Both the position numbers and the translations under genes were made by a program. From Candidatus Peregrinibacteria bacterium RIFOXYA2_FULL_41_18 (GTDB lineage: Bacteria; Patescibacteriota; Gracilibacteria; UBA1369; UBA12470): 64,000 bases of DNA. The stretch lies in the NCBI GenBank assembly GCA_001788795.1, contig MFXH01000016.1, positions 53,779-117,778 of the forward strand, given 5' to 3'. Position 1 is the first letter of the stretch, and each line of letters starts with the position of its first letter. Of the stretch, positions 45,413 through 53,793 are shown one piece after another. Under the pieces are notes generated by a model that saw only the letters and a list, made by a program, of their open reading frames with translations, was not told where the DNA came from and ran no database searches.

Positions 45413-46504
45413 TATCCCCCTCACCCACTCCTTCACCTCTTCGTAGTTCCCATCATTCGGCAATAATATATATTGCCCATAAGTATTGTACGTCGAATAC
45501 AAATAATTTGATGTAGTCAAAACATTACCGGTTTCAAGAGTGTAATCTTTATAATTGCCATAATAACCTATACCATCGAACAAACCGATATCACTATCGA
45601 GATTTTCGGAAATACTTTCGAAAATAGCCAAAACATCACCGGCCTGATCAGAAAAATCCATTCCAGCAAGCTTTTCCTTAACAGCAACTATAACCTTCTG
45701 CTGCCTGTTCGCTCTATCGAAATCATTGGTGCTATGCCTGCTGCGCGCATACTTAAGCGCGGTAGAGCCGTCCAAATGCTGCTGTCCGGCTCCAAGCGAG
45801 AAAACCATATAACCACCCTTGCCATTAGGATAAGCATTATCATAAATAGCTTTATCAACATAAACATCTATTCCGCCAATCGCATCAACGATATCTATAA
45901 ACGCCTGCAAATCGATAACCGCATATTTATCTATAGAAAGACCTGTAACTTCAGTAACAGCTTCTTTCAACTGCTCAACACCATATAAACCATAATGTTC
46001 ATTAATTTTTCGCCCTGAAACAAACATATCTCTTGGAATTGAAATCAAACTGACGGTTTCAAGCTCTTCATTAATACTCGCAACCATAATCGTATCGGTA
46101 AGAGTCCCATGCGTTCCGAGAATCAAGATATTAAAAGATTCATCATCCGCAACGGAAATATCTTCTGAAGGAATACCGACTTTTGCTTCAACAACGACAG
46201 GATTTTCAACCTTAAAAGAAACCTCATTAGTATCCTCACCTTGCAACAGACTCACATCTTGCTGAACATCAAGAACCTCCTGATAAAGATCAACCTTCTC
46301 TTGCTTCATATCACCTACTTCATCAATAAGAGCATTCACTTGCACATCCTTAAGACTCATATCCGTCATTACGGTAGAATACATATATAAGAACCCGAAA
46401 AAGACAGACATCATCGCTGAACACATTGATACCATCGCCATATGAAGCAATTTATGATGCTTCTTATGTGTATGATCTAATTGTGGAAAATTATTTTGTT
46501 CCAT
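45401..46504 (-). CDS. LytR-CpsA-Psr (LCP) family glycopolymer transferase
   Basis: About 367 aa from MEQNNFPQLDHTHKK, which overlaps the upstream ATPase gene by 14 nt. A cytoplasmic tail, one membrane helix (about 23-45) and a coiled coil (VQVNALIDEVGDMKQEKVDL) precede the LCP domain: SLISIPRDMFVSGR, AIGGIDVYVDKAIYD and LKYARSRHSTNDFDRANRQQ. LCP enzymes attach undecaprenyl-linked glycopolymers to peptidoglycan. With the polysaccharide cluster at 16-19 kb it points to a decorated wall. Confidence 0.9.
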   Translation of the reverse strand: MEQNNFPQLDHTHKKHHKLLHMAMVSMCSAMMSVFFGFLYMYSTVMTDMSLKDVQVNALIDEVGDMKQEKVDLYQEVLDVQQDVSLLQGEDTNEVSFKVENPVVVEAKVGIPSEDISVADDESFNILILGTHGTLTDTIMVASINEELETVSLISIPRDMFVSGRKINEHYGLYGVEQLKEAVTEVTGLSIDKYAVIDLQAFIDIVDAIGGIDVYVDKAIYDNAYPNGKGGYMVFSLGAGQQHLDGSTALKYARSRHSTNDFDRANRQQKVIVAVKEKLAGMDFSDQAGDVLAIFESISENLDSDIGLFDGIGYYGNYKDYTLETGNVLTTSNYLYSTYNTYGQYILLPNDGNYEEVKEWVRGIVEK

Positions 46505-49298
46505 TCGTTTCTGTTTTCGGTTTAGATTCAGCGCTTCCCAAAGGAGGCGGTGGAGGTGGAACTGCGGGCTTTGCCGCAGGCGCTTTTTCAACCGGCTGAT
46601 TTAGGATTTTACCTATATCTTTTTCAGCCACAGGAGCTGCAACAGCGACTGCTGCATCGGCCTTATTTTCGCCTGACAATAAACCCTTATCCTTTAGTTT
46701 CTGTTCAAAACTTTTATCATCCTTAACAGCTCCGGCAGATATATCTATACCTATTCTTGATGTAATTTCCTGATCGACAAACACCCTCTTCCTACCATGT
46801 TTCATACGAGAGTATTGCTTAACGATTTCACGAATCTTAGGATTCATTTCGCTCGTATCATAAACAGTTTCAAGAGAGAAAGGCCTTGAAGTAGAACTCT
46901 CAATGTTCAACTTAATATAAGCTTTATAGTTCGCAATTCCGATAATATCTTGTTCGGTCAAAACCGGAGCGTACTCCTTCGCCAAATACTCCGCATCTTC
47001 CGCGCCAACCTTAAAAGACTGCAAAGTACCAACGTTACCAAACACCGCATCTCTAATCTGCGAGCTGGTTGAACCGCCTTTTGTAACAACAAGCTGGTTT
47101 ATATATTGGTGAGCCATAATAAGATTCAAGTGATACTTTCTGGCCTCTGACAAGATTGAACAGAAGCTGTCCGTCGCGAAGTTCTGGAACTCATCCACGT
47201 AGAGATAGAAGTTAGCGCGCTGATCTTCCGGTATATCGACACGACTCATAGCAGCCATCTGTATTTTCGCTACCATAACAAGACCGAGAAGCTGAGTGTT
47301 AAGCGCACCCAAACGACCTTTTGAAAGATTCACAAGCAATATCTTGCGTTCATCCATACACTTCCTAAAATCAAAAGCCGACTTGGTCTGACCAATCGTA
47401 TTTCTCATAATCGTGTTCGTAATAAACGGACCGAATTTAGCCGAGAAATACGGAATCATTTCCTGTCTCTCACGATCACCCGTATTTGCATACTCATGCT
47501 CCCAGAAAGACTTAACTATTGGATTGGTAACTTTGGAAACCTTATATTTCATGAACTCATCATCTGTAAATATTCTAGGTACATCTATAAGGGTCGCACC
47601 CTCATCTTTGTCTTCCATAAGAGTCAAACAGGCATTTCTGAAATAATGCTGAATTCTAGGACCGAATATTTCGTCACCGAATATTTTAATAAAAATTTCT
47701 GTCGCCTCACTCGAAGCCATATCCTGTTGATCCGGCGTATCAGCCTCGAGTAGGTTAAGACCCATCGGACGCTCCTGATCCGCAGGATTGAAATGAATTA
47801 CATCTCTAACGCGCTCTTTCGGTATATAAGCAAGAGTTTCCTCGATCAAATCTCCATGAGGATCAATTACACATACGCCATCACCATTCTTAATGTCCTG
47901 ACGAATCATCCAACTCAAAAACGCAGATTTACCTGTACCCGTTTGTCCTATTACATAATGATGTCTTTGCCTATCTTTCATCCTAAATCTTACTTCTCTC
48001 TTTGCTCCACGATAGACGTTATATCCGAGCAAAATACCTTCTCTCGGCAAATTAACAGGAGGAGGAAGAACTTTGTAAGCAAGCCATTTGATAATCGGTG
48101 CAACATTGTATCTGCTGTTCGGAAAGTGATACATGGATGCCAATTCTTCAGGCACTAAGGTTGAAGATTTTTCTCCAACTCGAAACATCCTATTCATAAA
48201 ATTCCACTTAATCCACGGAGTATTTATAGGGTTAAAAGGCAAAATTCTTCTGCCTTGAAACCAGTTTGAATTCGCATCTTTGAACACGTTAAAAGCAACA
48301 AACATATTGCCGATAACCTGTTCAGCCCTCACAGGATTTGACGAACTGGCAAAAACTCTAACAACAGTATCAAATCCAACCTGACCTGATTTCTCACCAA
48401 TCCTCTTTGCAGTTTCTTCCTCAGTTTGCAACATACGAACATAAGAAGAACCAGGAGAGCCGGGAGCTCCTGAACTTTGCCCTTCGGACTTTTTCGCCTG
48501 ATCATAACCAAAAACGAGGGAAACAAAAACCGTATTCAGATGCCCAATGATAGGAATTTTGCTCAAAAATCCTTTCTTTTTATTACCTTTGAAATACTCG
48601 GTACCGAAAGTAAGCGCCTTCTTCTGCCATTTGGCACTCTTAGGCTTAATCACGATCTGAATAAGAGCTTTTTCATTCTCCTCCAGTTTAGACATCACAT
48701 TCGTAAGATCATTAAGAGGATCGTTCTCAAGAGTTTTATATGTCTTTAAAGGGAACCAAAACTTATTGAATTGATGCATATAATAACCCAAAATCCTGTT
48801 CTTCTGTTTAGGATCTACATTATCAAGCGTGTAAGGCTTGTCAAAAATCTGAACATCGGCAGACGAATAAAAAGAAGTAATCTGTTTCTCAACTATATCA
48901 GAGTAATACTCATCGGTAACAACATAAAAAGACAACTCTTTCTTCTCAACAAAAAGCTCAAAAGAAACAATCGCATGATCAAACAACCAAACCCTAATTC
49001 TATTAGTTAGCGTCAATTCTCTTATTTCATGCAAGCCTCTGAATAACTGCTCCATATTGCCCATCTTCTCCTTGAAATCCTTCTCCGTAGCTTGTTCCTT
49101 ATCCTTCTGCGAATCTTCTCTCGGAAGAGTAATCTTCATGTATTTAAGATGTTTTCTTCTATGAAGCGCATACCAGAAACGAAGCAGCTTCCAAAACAAC
49201 TTCCATCCGATATAAAACCCAACCAAATACAATACGGCAGATACAGGATTTGCATAAATCCAATTCCAGATATTCGACATTTGCGCAGCCAAATCCAT
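46491..49298 (-). CDS. TraD/VirB4-like type IV secretion or DUF87 ATPase
   Basis: A 935-aa ATPase. A membrane helix (about 14-36) precedes a basic linker and a ~370-residue N-terminal domain. The P-loop is GQTGTGKSAF near residue 451. The Walker B is FYLYVDEFQNF near 701, and RKYHLNLIMAHQYINQL follows. A Pro-rich tail (PAVPPPPPPLG) ends it. Such proteins are present in nearly all CPR genomes and resemble conjugation coupling ATPases. The DNA or protein cargo is unknown. Confidence 0.87.
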   Translation of the reverse strand: MDLAAQMSNIWNWIYANPVSAVLYLVGFYIGWKLFWKLLRFWYALHRRKHLKYMKITLPREDSQKDKEQATEKDFKEKMGNMEQLFRGLHEIRELTLTNRIRVWLFDHAIVSFELFVEKKELSFYVVTDEYYSDIVEKQITSFYSSADVQIFDKPYTLDNVDPKQKNRILGYYMHQFNKFWFPLKTYKTLENDPLNDLTNVMSKLEENEKALIQIVIKPKSAKWQKKALTFGTEYFKGNKKKGFLSKIPIIGHLNTVFVSLVFGYDQAKKSEGQSSGAPGSPGSSYVRMLQTEEETAKRIGEKSGQVGFDTVVRVFASSSNPVRAEQVIGNMFVAFNVFKDANSNWFQGRRILPFNPINTPWIKWNFMNRMFRVGEKSSTLVPEELASMYHFPNSRYNVAPIIKWLAYKVLPPPVNLPREGILLGYNVYRGAKREVRFRMKDRQRHHYVIGQTGTGKSAFLSWMIRQDIKNGDGVCVIDPHGDLIEETLAYIPKERVRDVIHFNPADQERPMGLNLLEADTPDQQDMASSEATEIFIKIFGDEIFGPRIQHYFRNACLTLMEDKDEGATLIDVPRIFTDDEFMKYKVSKVTNPIVKSFWEHEYANTGDRERQEMIPYFSAKFGPFITNTIMRNTIGQTKSAFDFRKCMDERKILLVNLSKGRLGALNTQLLGLVMVAKIQMAAMSRVDIPEDQRANFYLYVDEFQNFATDSFCSILSEARKYHLNLIMAHQYINQLVVTKGGSTSSQIRDAVFGNVGTLQSFKVGAEDAEYLAKEYAPVLTEQDIIGIANYKAYIKLNIESSTSRPFSLETVYDTSEMNPKIREIVKQYSRMKHGRKRVFVDQEITSRIGIDISAGAVKDDKSFEQKLKDKGLLSGENKADAAVAVAAPVAEKDIGKILNQPVEKAPAAKPAVPPPPPPLGSAESKPKTETNGTK

Positions 49299-49393
49299 TT
49301 ATTTTTTGTTTTTAAATCTAATAATTATAGCAGAAAAAGCCCTTCCGGTAAACGGATAGAGCTCATTCATAAGACAACCTTGTCTTGACTGGA

Positions 49394-50758
49394 TTAGAAT
49401 TTATTCTTCAAGTAGCCGGCAAGCTCCGCAATCTTAATCCTTTCCTGCTTCATCGTATCCCTATCCCTAACCGTAACAGAACCGTCATTAACAGATTCAA
49501 AATCAAAAGTCACACAATAAGGCGTACCAATTTCATCCTGACGTCTATATCTCTTACCGATAGAGCCTGAAACATCGAATTCAGTCGCAAACTCTTTCCT
49601 CAAATCATCATAAACTTTATACGCCTCATCTTTCAATTTATTCGACAAAGGCAAAACAGCAACCTTAACAGGAGCCAATTTTTTATCAAACTTCATAACA
49701 ACCCTAACTTCACCTTCAACCTCCTCCTCCTTATACGCATCGAGCAATATGACCAAGAGAGTCCTCTCGACACCAAAAGACGGCTCAATAACATGCGGAA
49801 TAAAAGGCTCCTCTCCTTCTTCGAAATAAGTTAATTTCTCCCCGCTAAACTCGCTATGCCTCTTGAGATCAAAATCCGTTCTGTAAGCCAAACCCATCAG
49901 CTCGCCCCACCCAAACGGAAACTTGTATTCGATATCCTTGGTTTTCTTGGAATAGTGCGATAACTCTTTCTTGTCATGATCCCTAAATCTTAAATTCTCT
50001 TTATCAATCCCCAAGCCCAAATAGAAATCCCAACAAGCCTTCTCCCAAGCATCAAAAACCTCTTCCCATCCCTTTTCACGAATAAAATACTCAATCTCCA
50101 TCTGTTCAAACTCACGCGTTCTGAACGTAAAATTCCCAGGAGTAATTTCATTTCTGAAAGATTTGCCGATTTGACCTATACCGAAAGGCAACTTCTTTCT
50201 TGAAGTAGTTAATACATTTTTGAAATTGGTAAAAATCCCCTGCGCGGTCTCGGGCCTAAGATATACAAGCGCAGCTGTCTCTTCGATTACACCCTGATAA
50301 GTCTTGAACATCAGATTGAATTTTCGCGATTCGGTCCAATTGCACTTGCCGCATTTCGGACACGCTATTTTATTGCCGTTAATAATCGTCGTAAGATCTT
50401 CCAAATTAAGCTTAGCCGCCGCCTCGATTCCAAGTTTTTCCTCAATCAACTTATCTCCTCTAAATCTCTCCTTACAGCTCTTGCAATCCACAAGCGGATC
50501 CGAAAAATTCTCAATATGCCCACTCGCCTCCCAAACCCGTGGATTCATCAATATCGCCGCATCAAGACCTACCATATCATCTCGACCCTGCACAAAAGTC
50601 TTCCACCACATCTGTTTCAAATTATTCTTAAGCTCAACACCGTAAGGCGCATAATCCCAAGTATTCGCAAGCCCACCATAAATTTCGCTTCCGGGGAAAA
50701 TAAAACCTCTCCTTTTGCAAAGAGAAATTACCTTATCCATTAGAGTCTGTTCAGCCAT
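49394..50758 (-). CDS. glyS: Glycyl-tRNA synthetase (alpha2 type)
   Basis: About 454 aa from [19 protein letters not shown]; the track adds 19 residues. It is the single-chain class II form shared with archaea and eukaryotes, unlike the GlyQ/GlyS tetramer. [54 protein letters not shown] and [18 protein letters not shown] are diagnostic. It follows dtd, which edits mischarged Gly/D-amino-acid tRNAs. Confidence 0.95.
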   Translation of the reverse strand: MAEQTLMDKVISLCKRRGFIFPGSEIYGGLANTWDYAPYGVELKNNLKQMWWKTFVQGRDDMVGLDAAILMNPRVWEASGHIENFSDPLVDCKSCKERFRGDKLIEEKLGIEAAAKLNLEDLTTIINGNKIACPKCGKCNWTESRKFNLMFKTYQGVIEETAALVYLRPETAQGIFTNFKNVLTTSRKKLPFGIGQIGKSFRNEITPGNFTFRTREFEQMEIEYFIREKGWEEVFDAWEKACWDFYLGLGIDKENLRFRDHDKKELSHYSKKTKDIEYKFPFGWGELMGLAYRTDFDLKRHSEFSGEKLTYFEEGEEPFIPHVIEPSFGVERTLLVILLDAYKEEEVEGEVRVVMKFDKKLAPVKVAVLPLSNKLKDEAYKVYDDLRKEFATEFDVSGSIGKRYRRQDEIGTPYCVTFDFESVNDGSVTVRDRDTMKQERIKIAELAGYLKNKF

Positions 50759-50813
50759 AGATTGTAGATTGTAAGTTGTAAAAAATTCGCAACAAATATA
50801 CAGATTTCTATCC

Positions 50814-50860
50814 ACTATGTCACTATGTCACTTCCCATACTTCCTCTACTCTCTACCATT
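50814..50860. repeat. ACTATGTC-family repeat inside the dtd 3' end (locus 5)
   Basis: Two copies of ACTATGTC, then ACTTCCCATACTTCCTCTACTCTCTACC. On the minus strand this stretch encodes the last ~12 residues of Dtd ([12 protein letters not shown]) and its stop codon. Confidence 0.8.
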
Positions 50861-51282
50861 ATCGTCACCGGTCCATCATTCACAAGTTCAACATCCATCA
50901 TCGCCCCAAAAACTCCTCTCTCAACCTTCACACCAAGTCCTGCAACAATCTCGCAAAACTCCTTATACAACTCATTTGCAATCACAGGCTCAGCCGCATC
51001 TGTAAAACCGGGACGATTCCCATGCCTTGTATCCGCATAAAGAGTAAATTGTGAAACTATCAAGCATTCGCCCTTAATATCTTTTAACGAAAGGTTAAAT
51101 TTCCCATCGCTGTCTGAAAAAACCCTCATGTTCACAATCTTATTCGCAATATAAGGAATTTGCTGGGAGGAATCGCCTTTCCCAACTCCCAACAAGACCA
51201 AAAATCCTTGACCGCACTTGCCGACAATCTTGCCATCAACAGATACAGAAGCCTTCTTAACTCTCTGAATTAAAGCCTTCAT
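50815..51282 (-). CDS. dtd: D-aminoacyl-tRNA deacylase
   Basis: A 155-aa DTD enzyme that removes D-amino acids from tRNA. The catalytic [17 protein letters not shown] segment and the cis Gly-Pro in [11 protein letters not shown] are intact. The start [20 protein letters not shown] is canonical. The family ends soon after GPVTI; here about a dozen repeat-encoded residues follow. It lies upstream of glyS on the same strand, a frequent functional pairing. Confidence 0.95.
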   Translation of the reverse strand: MKALIQRVKKASVSVDGKIVGKCGQGFLVLLGVGKGDSSQQIPYIANKIVNMRVFSDSDGKFNLSLKDIKGECLIVSQFTLYADTRHGNRPGFTDAAEPVIANELYKEFCEIVAGLGVKVERGVFGAMMDVELVNDGPVTIMVESRGSMGSDIVT

Positions 51283-51318
51283 AAAATTTTCTTAATTTTC
51301 ACTCATGCCTTCTGCCTT

Positions 51319-51591
51319 TTATGCCTTCCCCGCTTCCTTCTGCTTATTTCTGAAATCCAAAACAGCATTTTGGAAAACTTTCAAGAAAGATTCTGCAGTT
51401 CTGTGGGTCATATTAACTCTCTGCATTATCTTAACAACCTTCTCCTGTCCACCGGGCATCAAATATCCGAAATCAAGAACAATTTCATTAGGAGAAACAT
51501 TTACAGAAACTGCGTTAGAATAAATTCCTCCCTGAACATCTTCAGCAATTGAAACTCTGATTTTCTTTGGATCAACTTTTGCGTCAGCCAT
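51319..51591 (-). CDS. DUF3467 protein
   Basis: A 90-aa protein from MADAKVDPKKIRVS (the track adds 25 residues). NAVSVNVSPNEIVLDFGYLMP and RVNMTHRTAESFLKVFQNAV are typical of DUF3467, a small conserved family without known function found in CPR and other bacteria. It lies 36 nt upstream of dtd. Confidence 0.85.
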   Translation of the reverse strand: MADAKVDPKKIRVSIAEDVQGGIYSNAVSVNVSPNEIVLDFGYLMPGGQEKVVKIMQRVNMTHRTAESFLKVFQNAVLDFRNKQKEAGKA

Positions 51592-51732
51592 ATTGATACA
51601 ATTTAAGGATAAAAAACTACTTATATTTAAGCACATATCGAACGATATTGCTACTAAACAAAGCAACAGATTAGAATCCTCCGCCGGCAGAACTCACAGC
51701 TCTTTTTTCAAACAGGTCAACCACTCGGCAAG

Positions 51733-51766
51733 ACAAAAAAACAGAAAGCGAAGCCATTTGTTCGCT
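51733..51766 (-). terminator. rlmN terminator carrying the der-shared block
   Basis: On the minus strand AGCGAA-CAAATGGC-TTCGCT is followed by TTCTG and a run of Ts, a good intrinsic terminator 3 nt after the rlmN stop. It contains the 24-nt block shared with the der 3' flank at 12483-12507 (two substitutions). Confidence 0.7.
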
Positions 51767-51768
51767 AA

Positions 51769-52791
51769 TTACACTTTTCCGCCCGCTAACTGCCCACACG
51801 CCGCATCAATATCTTGTCCGAGACTAACCCTGATAGTCGTAGGGACCCTATAAGTCTCAAGAATTTTTACAAAATCATCCATCTTTCTATTAAGAGATCT
51901 CTTGAACTTATTCCCATCAGTCAAATTATAAGGAATCAAATTCACATGACACAATTGGCCTTCAATCAAATTCCCTAATTGATGCGCAAGAGACAAATCA
52001 TCATTCACACCGGCAATCATCACGTACTCATAAGAAACACGCCTATGCGTCTTATTCGTATACTTGGTAACCGCATCCATCAGTTCATCAAGACCGTATT
52101 TTTTCGCAACAGGCATCATGCTTTCACGCAATTCCTGATTCGGCGCATGAAGCGAAATCGCCAAATTAACCTGCAACCCGTCATCCATAAGCTTAAGAAT
52201 CCCCGGAACAACACCGGAAGTCGATAACGTAATATTGCGAGCACCTATATTAAGACCACGAGCATCATTAAGAAACCTAACGGCACGCATAACATTATCA
52301 TAATTGTTAAAAGGCTCCCCCATCCCCATAAAAACAACATTACTGATAGTTTCACCATAACTCCTAATATCGGAAGCGAAATAGAGTACCTGATCGGAAA
52401 TTTCTTCATAAGTTAAATTTCTCTTGAAACCCATCTTTCCGGTCGCACAAAACGAACACCCCATCGCACATCCTACTTGAGACGAAACGCAAACAGTCCT
52501 CCTTCCGTCCTTAAACCTCATTAGGACAGCCTCGATTTTCTTGCCATCTTTTTTGCACCTGAATAAAACCTTGCGGACAGAACCGTCTACAGCAACCGAA
52601 GACTGTTTCTCCTCAATAGATAATATCGGCAAGTTTTCATTCAAATAATCTCTAAGGGTAACAGGCAAATTACTCATGTCTTTATAATCGGCAACACCTC
52701 TTTGACAAACATCATGAAGAAGCTGATTTGCTCGAAAAGACGGATGCCCCTGCGCCTCAAAAATCGCCTTCAATTCAGAAAAATCTTTCAT
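51769..52791 (-). CDS. rlmN: Dual-specificity RNA methyltransferase RlmN
   Basis: A 340-aa radical-SAM enzyme that methylates C2 of adenosine in 23S rRNA and some tRNAs. The cluster motif is CAMGCSFCATG. GMGEPFNNYDNVMRA, NITLSTSGVVPGI, LAISLHAPNQELR and the late catalytic cysteine in SLGQDIDAACGQLAG are present. Its promoter region carries two matching palindromes shared with the divergent regulator gene. Confidence 0.96.
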   Translation of the reverse strand: MKDFSELKAIFEAQGHPSFRANQLLHDVCQRGVADYKDMSNLPVTLRDYLNENLPILSIEEKQSSVAVDGSVRKVLFRCKKDGKKIEAVLMRFKDGRRTVCVSSQVGCAMGCSFCATGKMGFKRNLTYEEISDQVLYFASDIRSYGETISNVVFMGMGEPFNNYDNVMRAVRFLNDARGLNIGARNITLSTSGVVPGILKLMDDGLQVNLAISLHAPNQELRESMMPVAKKYGLDELMDAVTKYTNKTHRRVSYEYVMIAGVNDDLSLAHQLGNLIEGQLCHVNLIPYNLTDGNKFKRSLNRKMDDFVKILETYRVPTTIRVSLGQDIDAACGQLAGGKV

Positions 52792-52804
52792 ATTCGCAAA
52801 TTTA

Positions 52805-52876
52805 CTGTCACAAATTTATAACAGATAAATTATTTTTTCAATCCGTTATTTCTTGACTGTCAAAAATTCGTGACAG
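52805..52876. promoter_or_regulatory. Paired CTGT-N12-ACAG palindromes (divergent operator)
   Basis: CTGTCACAAATTTATAACAG (52805-52824) and CTGTCAAAAATTCGTGACAG (52857-52876). The centres are 52 bp apart, about five helical turns. Operator 1 covers a TGTTATAAA extended -10 on the minus strand, 24-29 nt upstream of the rlmN ATG. The LexA SOS box has an 8-bp gap instead of 12. The divergent winged-helix regulator is the obvious candidate binder. Confidence 0.65.
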
Positions 52877-52961
52877 ATTTTGGCTTACCGCACTTGCAAA
52901 ACACACTTTATAAGCAAAAAATGGTCAACCTACCATAAAACACCAAATAACCACTCTACAC

Positions 52962-53600
52962 ATGCTTAACGTTTTAATTATTACTAAAACGCCGAGAGCA
53001 ACAGGAGATGTCAAACAAGCTCTAAGAAACGTAAACATCAATTCGTTCATGAGCCATCCGGAAGATTTTGAAAAAATCTGGCTCACTCAATTCCATTTGG
53101 TTTATATCGAACCACCGATGGATGAATTCGAATACGAACAATGTATAAAAAAAGTAAGAGGGTCAAACTGGCAAATACCAATTCTACTGCACCACAAGCC
53201 TGAAAAAACAATTCACAACTCATGCATTCTTCCGCAATCAACAAAACCAAAAGAACTCGCCCTTCTAATGAGATCGATCGCACGACCAAAAACCATAACT
53301 CCAAAAATAAGAATCAAATATAAAGATCTGGTATTGGACATCGATAAAAGAACTGTAAAACGAGGCGAAAAAACACTGGAACTGCGCAATAAAGAATTCT
53401 GCATGCTCGAACTGCTCATGGAAAAAAAAGGCCGCACAGTCACCAAACGAGAATTGACGGAAATATTATGGGATAGCCAAACAACATTGCTCAGCAACAC
53501 TCTCGAATCCCACATGTCGAAATTGCGTAAAAAAATCGACCGAGAATTCAAAAGAAAACTAATTCATACAGTGCCATTTGTCGGATATAGATTGGAGTGA
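52962..53600 (+). CDS. OmpR/PhoB-type response regulator with degenerate receiver
   Basis: A 212-aa protein with a receiver-like N-terminus (about 1-112) and an OmpR-type winged helix (about 120-212): ELRNKEFCMLELLMEKKGRT, ESHMSKLRKKIDREF and VPFVGYRLE. In canonical receivers the phosphorylated Asp sits in an LVxLDxxLP-like strand; here the matching strand reads FHLVYIEPPMDEF with Glu instead. It may work without phosphorylation. No histidine kinase is next to it. Two palindromic operators lie upstream. Confidence 0.85.
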   Translation: MLNVLIITKTPRATGDVKQALRNVNINSFMSHPEDFEKIWLTQFHLVYIEPPMDEFEYEQCIKKVRGSNWQIPILLHHKPEKTIHNSCILPQSTKPKELALLMRSIARPKTITPKIRIKYKDLVLDIDKRTVKRGEKTLELRNKEFCMLELLMEKKGRTVTKRELTEILWDSQTTLLSNTLESHMSKLRKKIDREFKRKLIHTVPFVGYRLE

Positions 53601-53725
53601 GAAACACAGAATCTGACATTTCTAGCTCTGCAACTCTATTTTCTGTAATTCTGCAATTCTATTCCACAACAATTCGACCATTTACGCTTGTGAACTAGAC
53701 TCCACTATTCCAATGGCACAAGCTC

Positions 53726-53754
53726 TTTACTAATTAAAAACATGATGCTAAAGT
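53726..53754 (+). promoter_or_regulatory. Promoter of the sigma4-HARE gene
   Basis: TTTACT, 17 bp, TAAAGT preceded by TGC (extended -10). The ATG lies 40 nt downstream at 53794. The rest of 53601-53793 is low-complexity (CTGCAACTCTATTTTCTGTAATTCTGCAATTC). Confidence 0.5.
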
Positions 53755-53793
53755 GCGAATACCCTTTGATCATTTAACATAAAATACAAAAAT

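Noticed and set aside
51680-51735. tRNA-Ser-like D-arm wording (TTGCCGAGTGGTTGACC) on the minus strand
   Set aside because: No acceptor stem, no paired anticodon stem and no T-arm (GATTCTAATC is not a TTCRA loop); at most a coincidence.
51593-51853. 86-aa plus-strand ORF over the rlmN/DUF3467 spacer
   Set aside because: It overlaps the rlmN 3' end and a terminator, and no protein features are visible.
52805-52876. LexA/SOS boxes
   Set aside because: The half-sites CTGT/ACAG are separated by 12 bp, not the 8 bp of the SOS box, and no SOS gene is adjacent.
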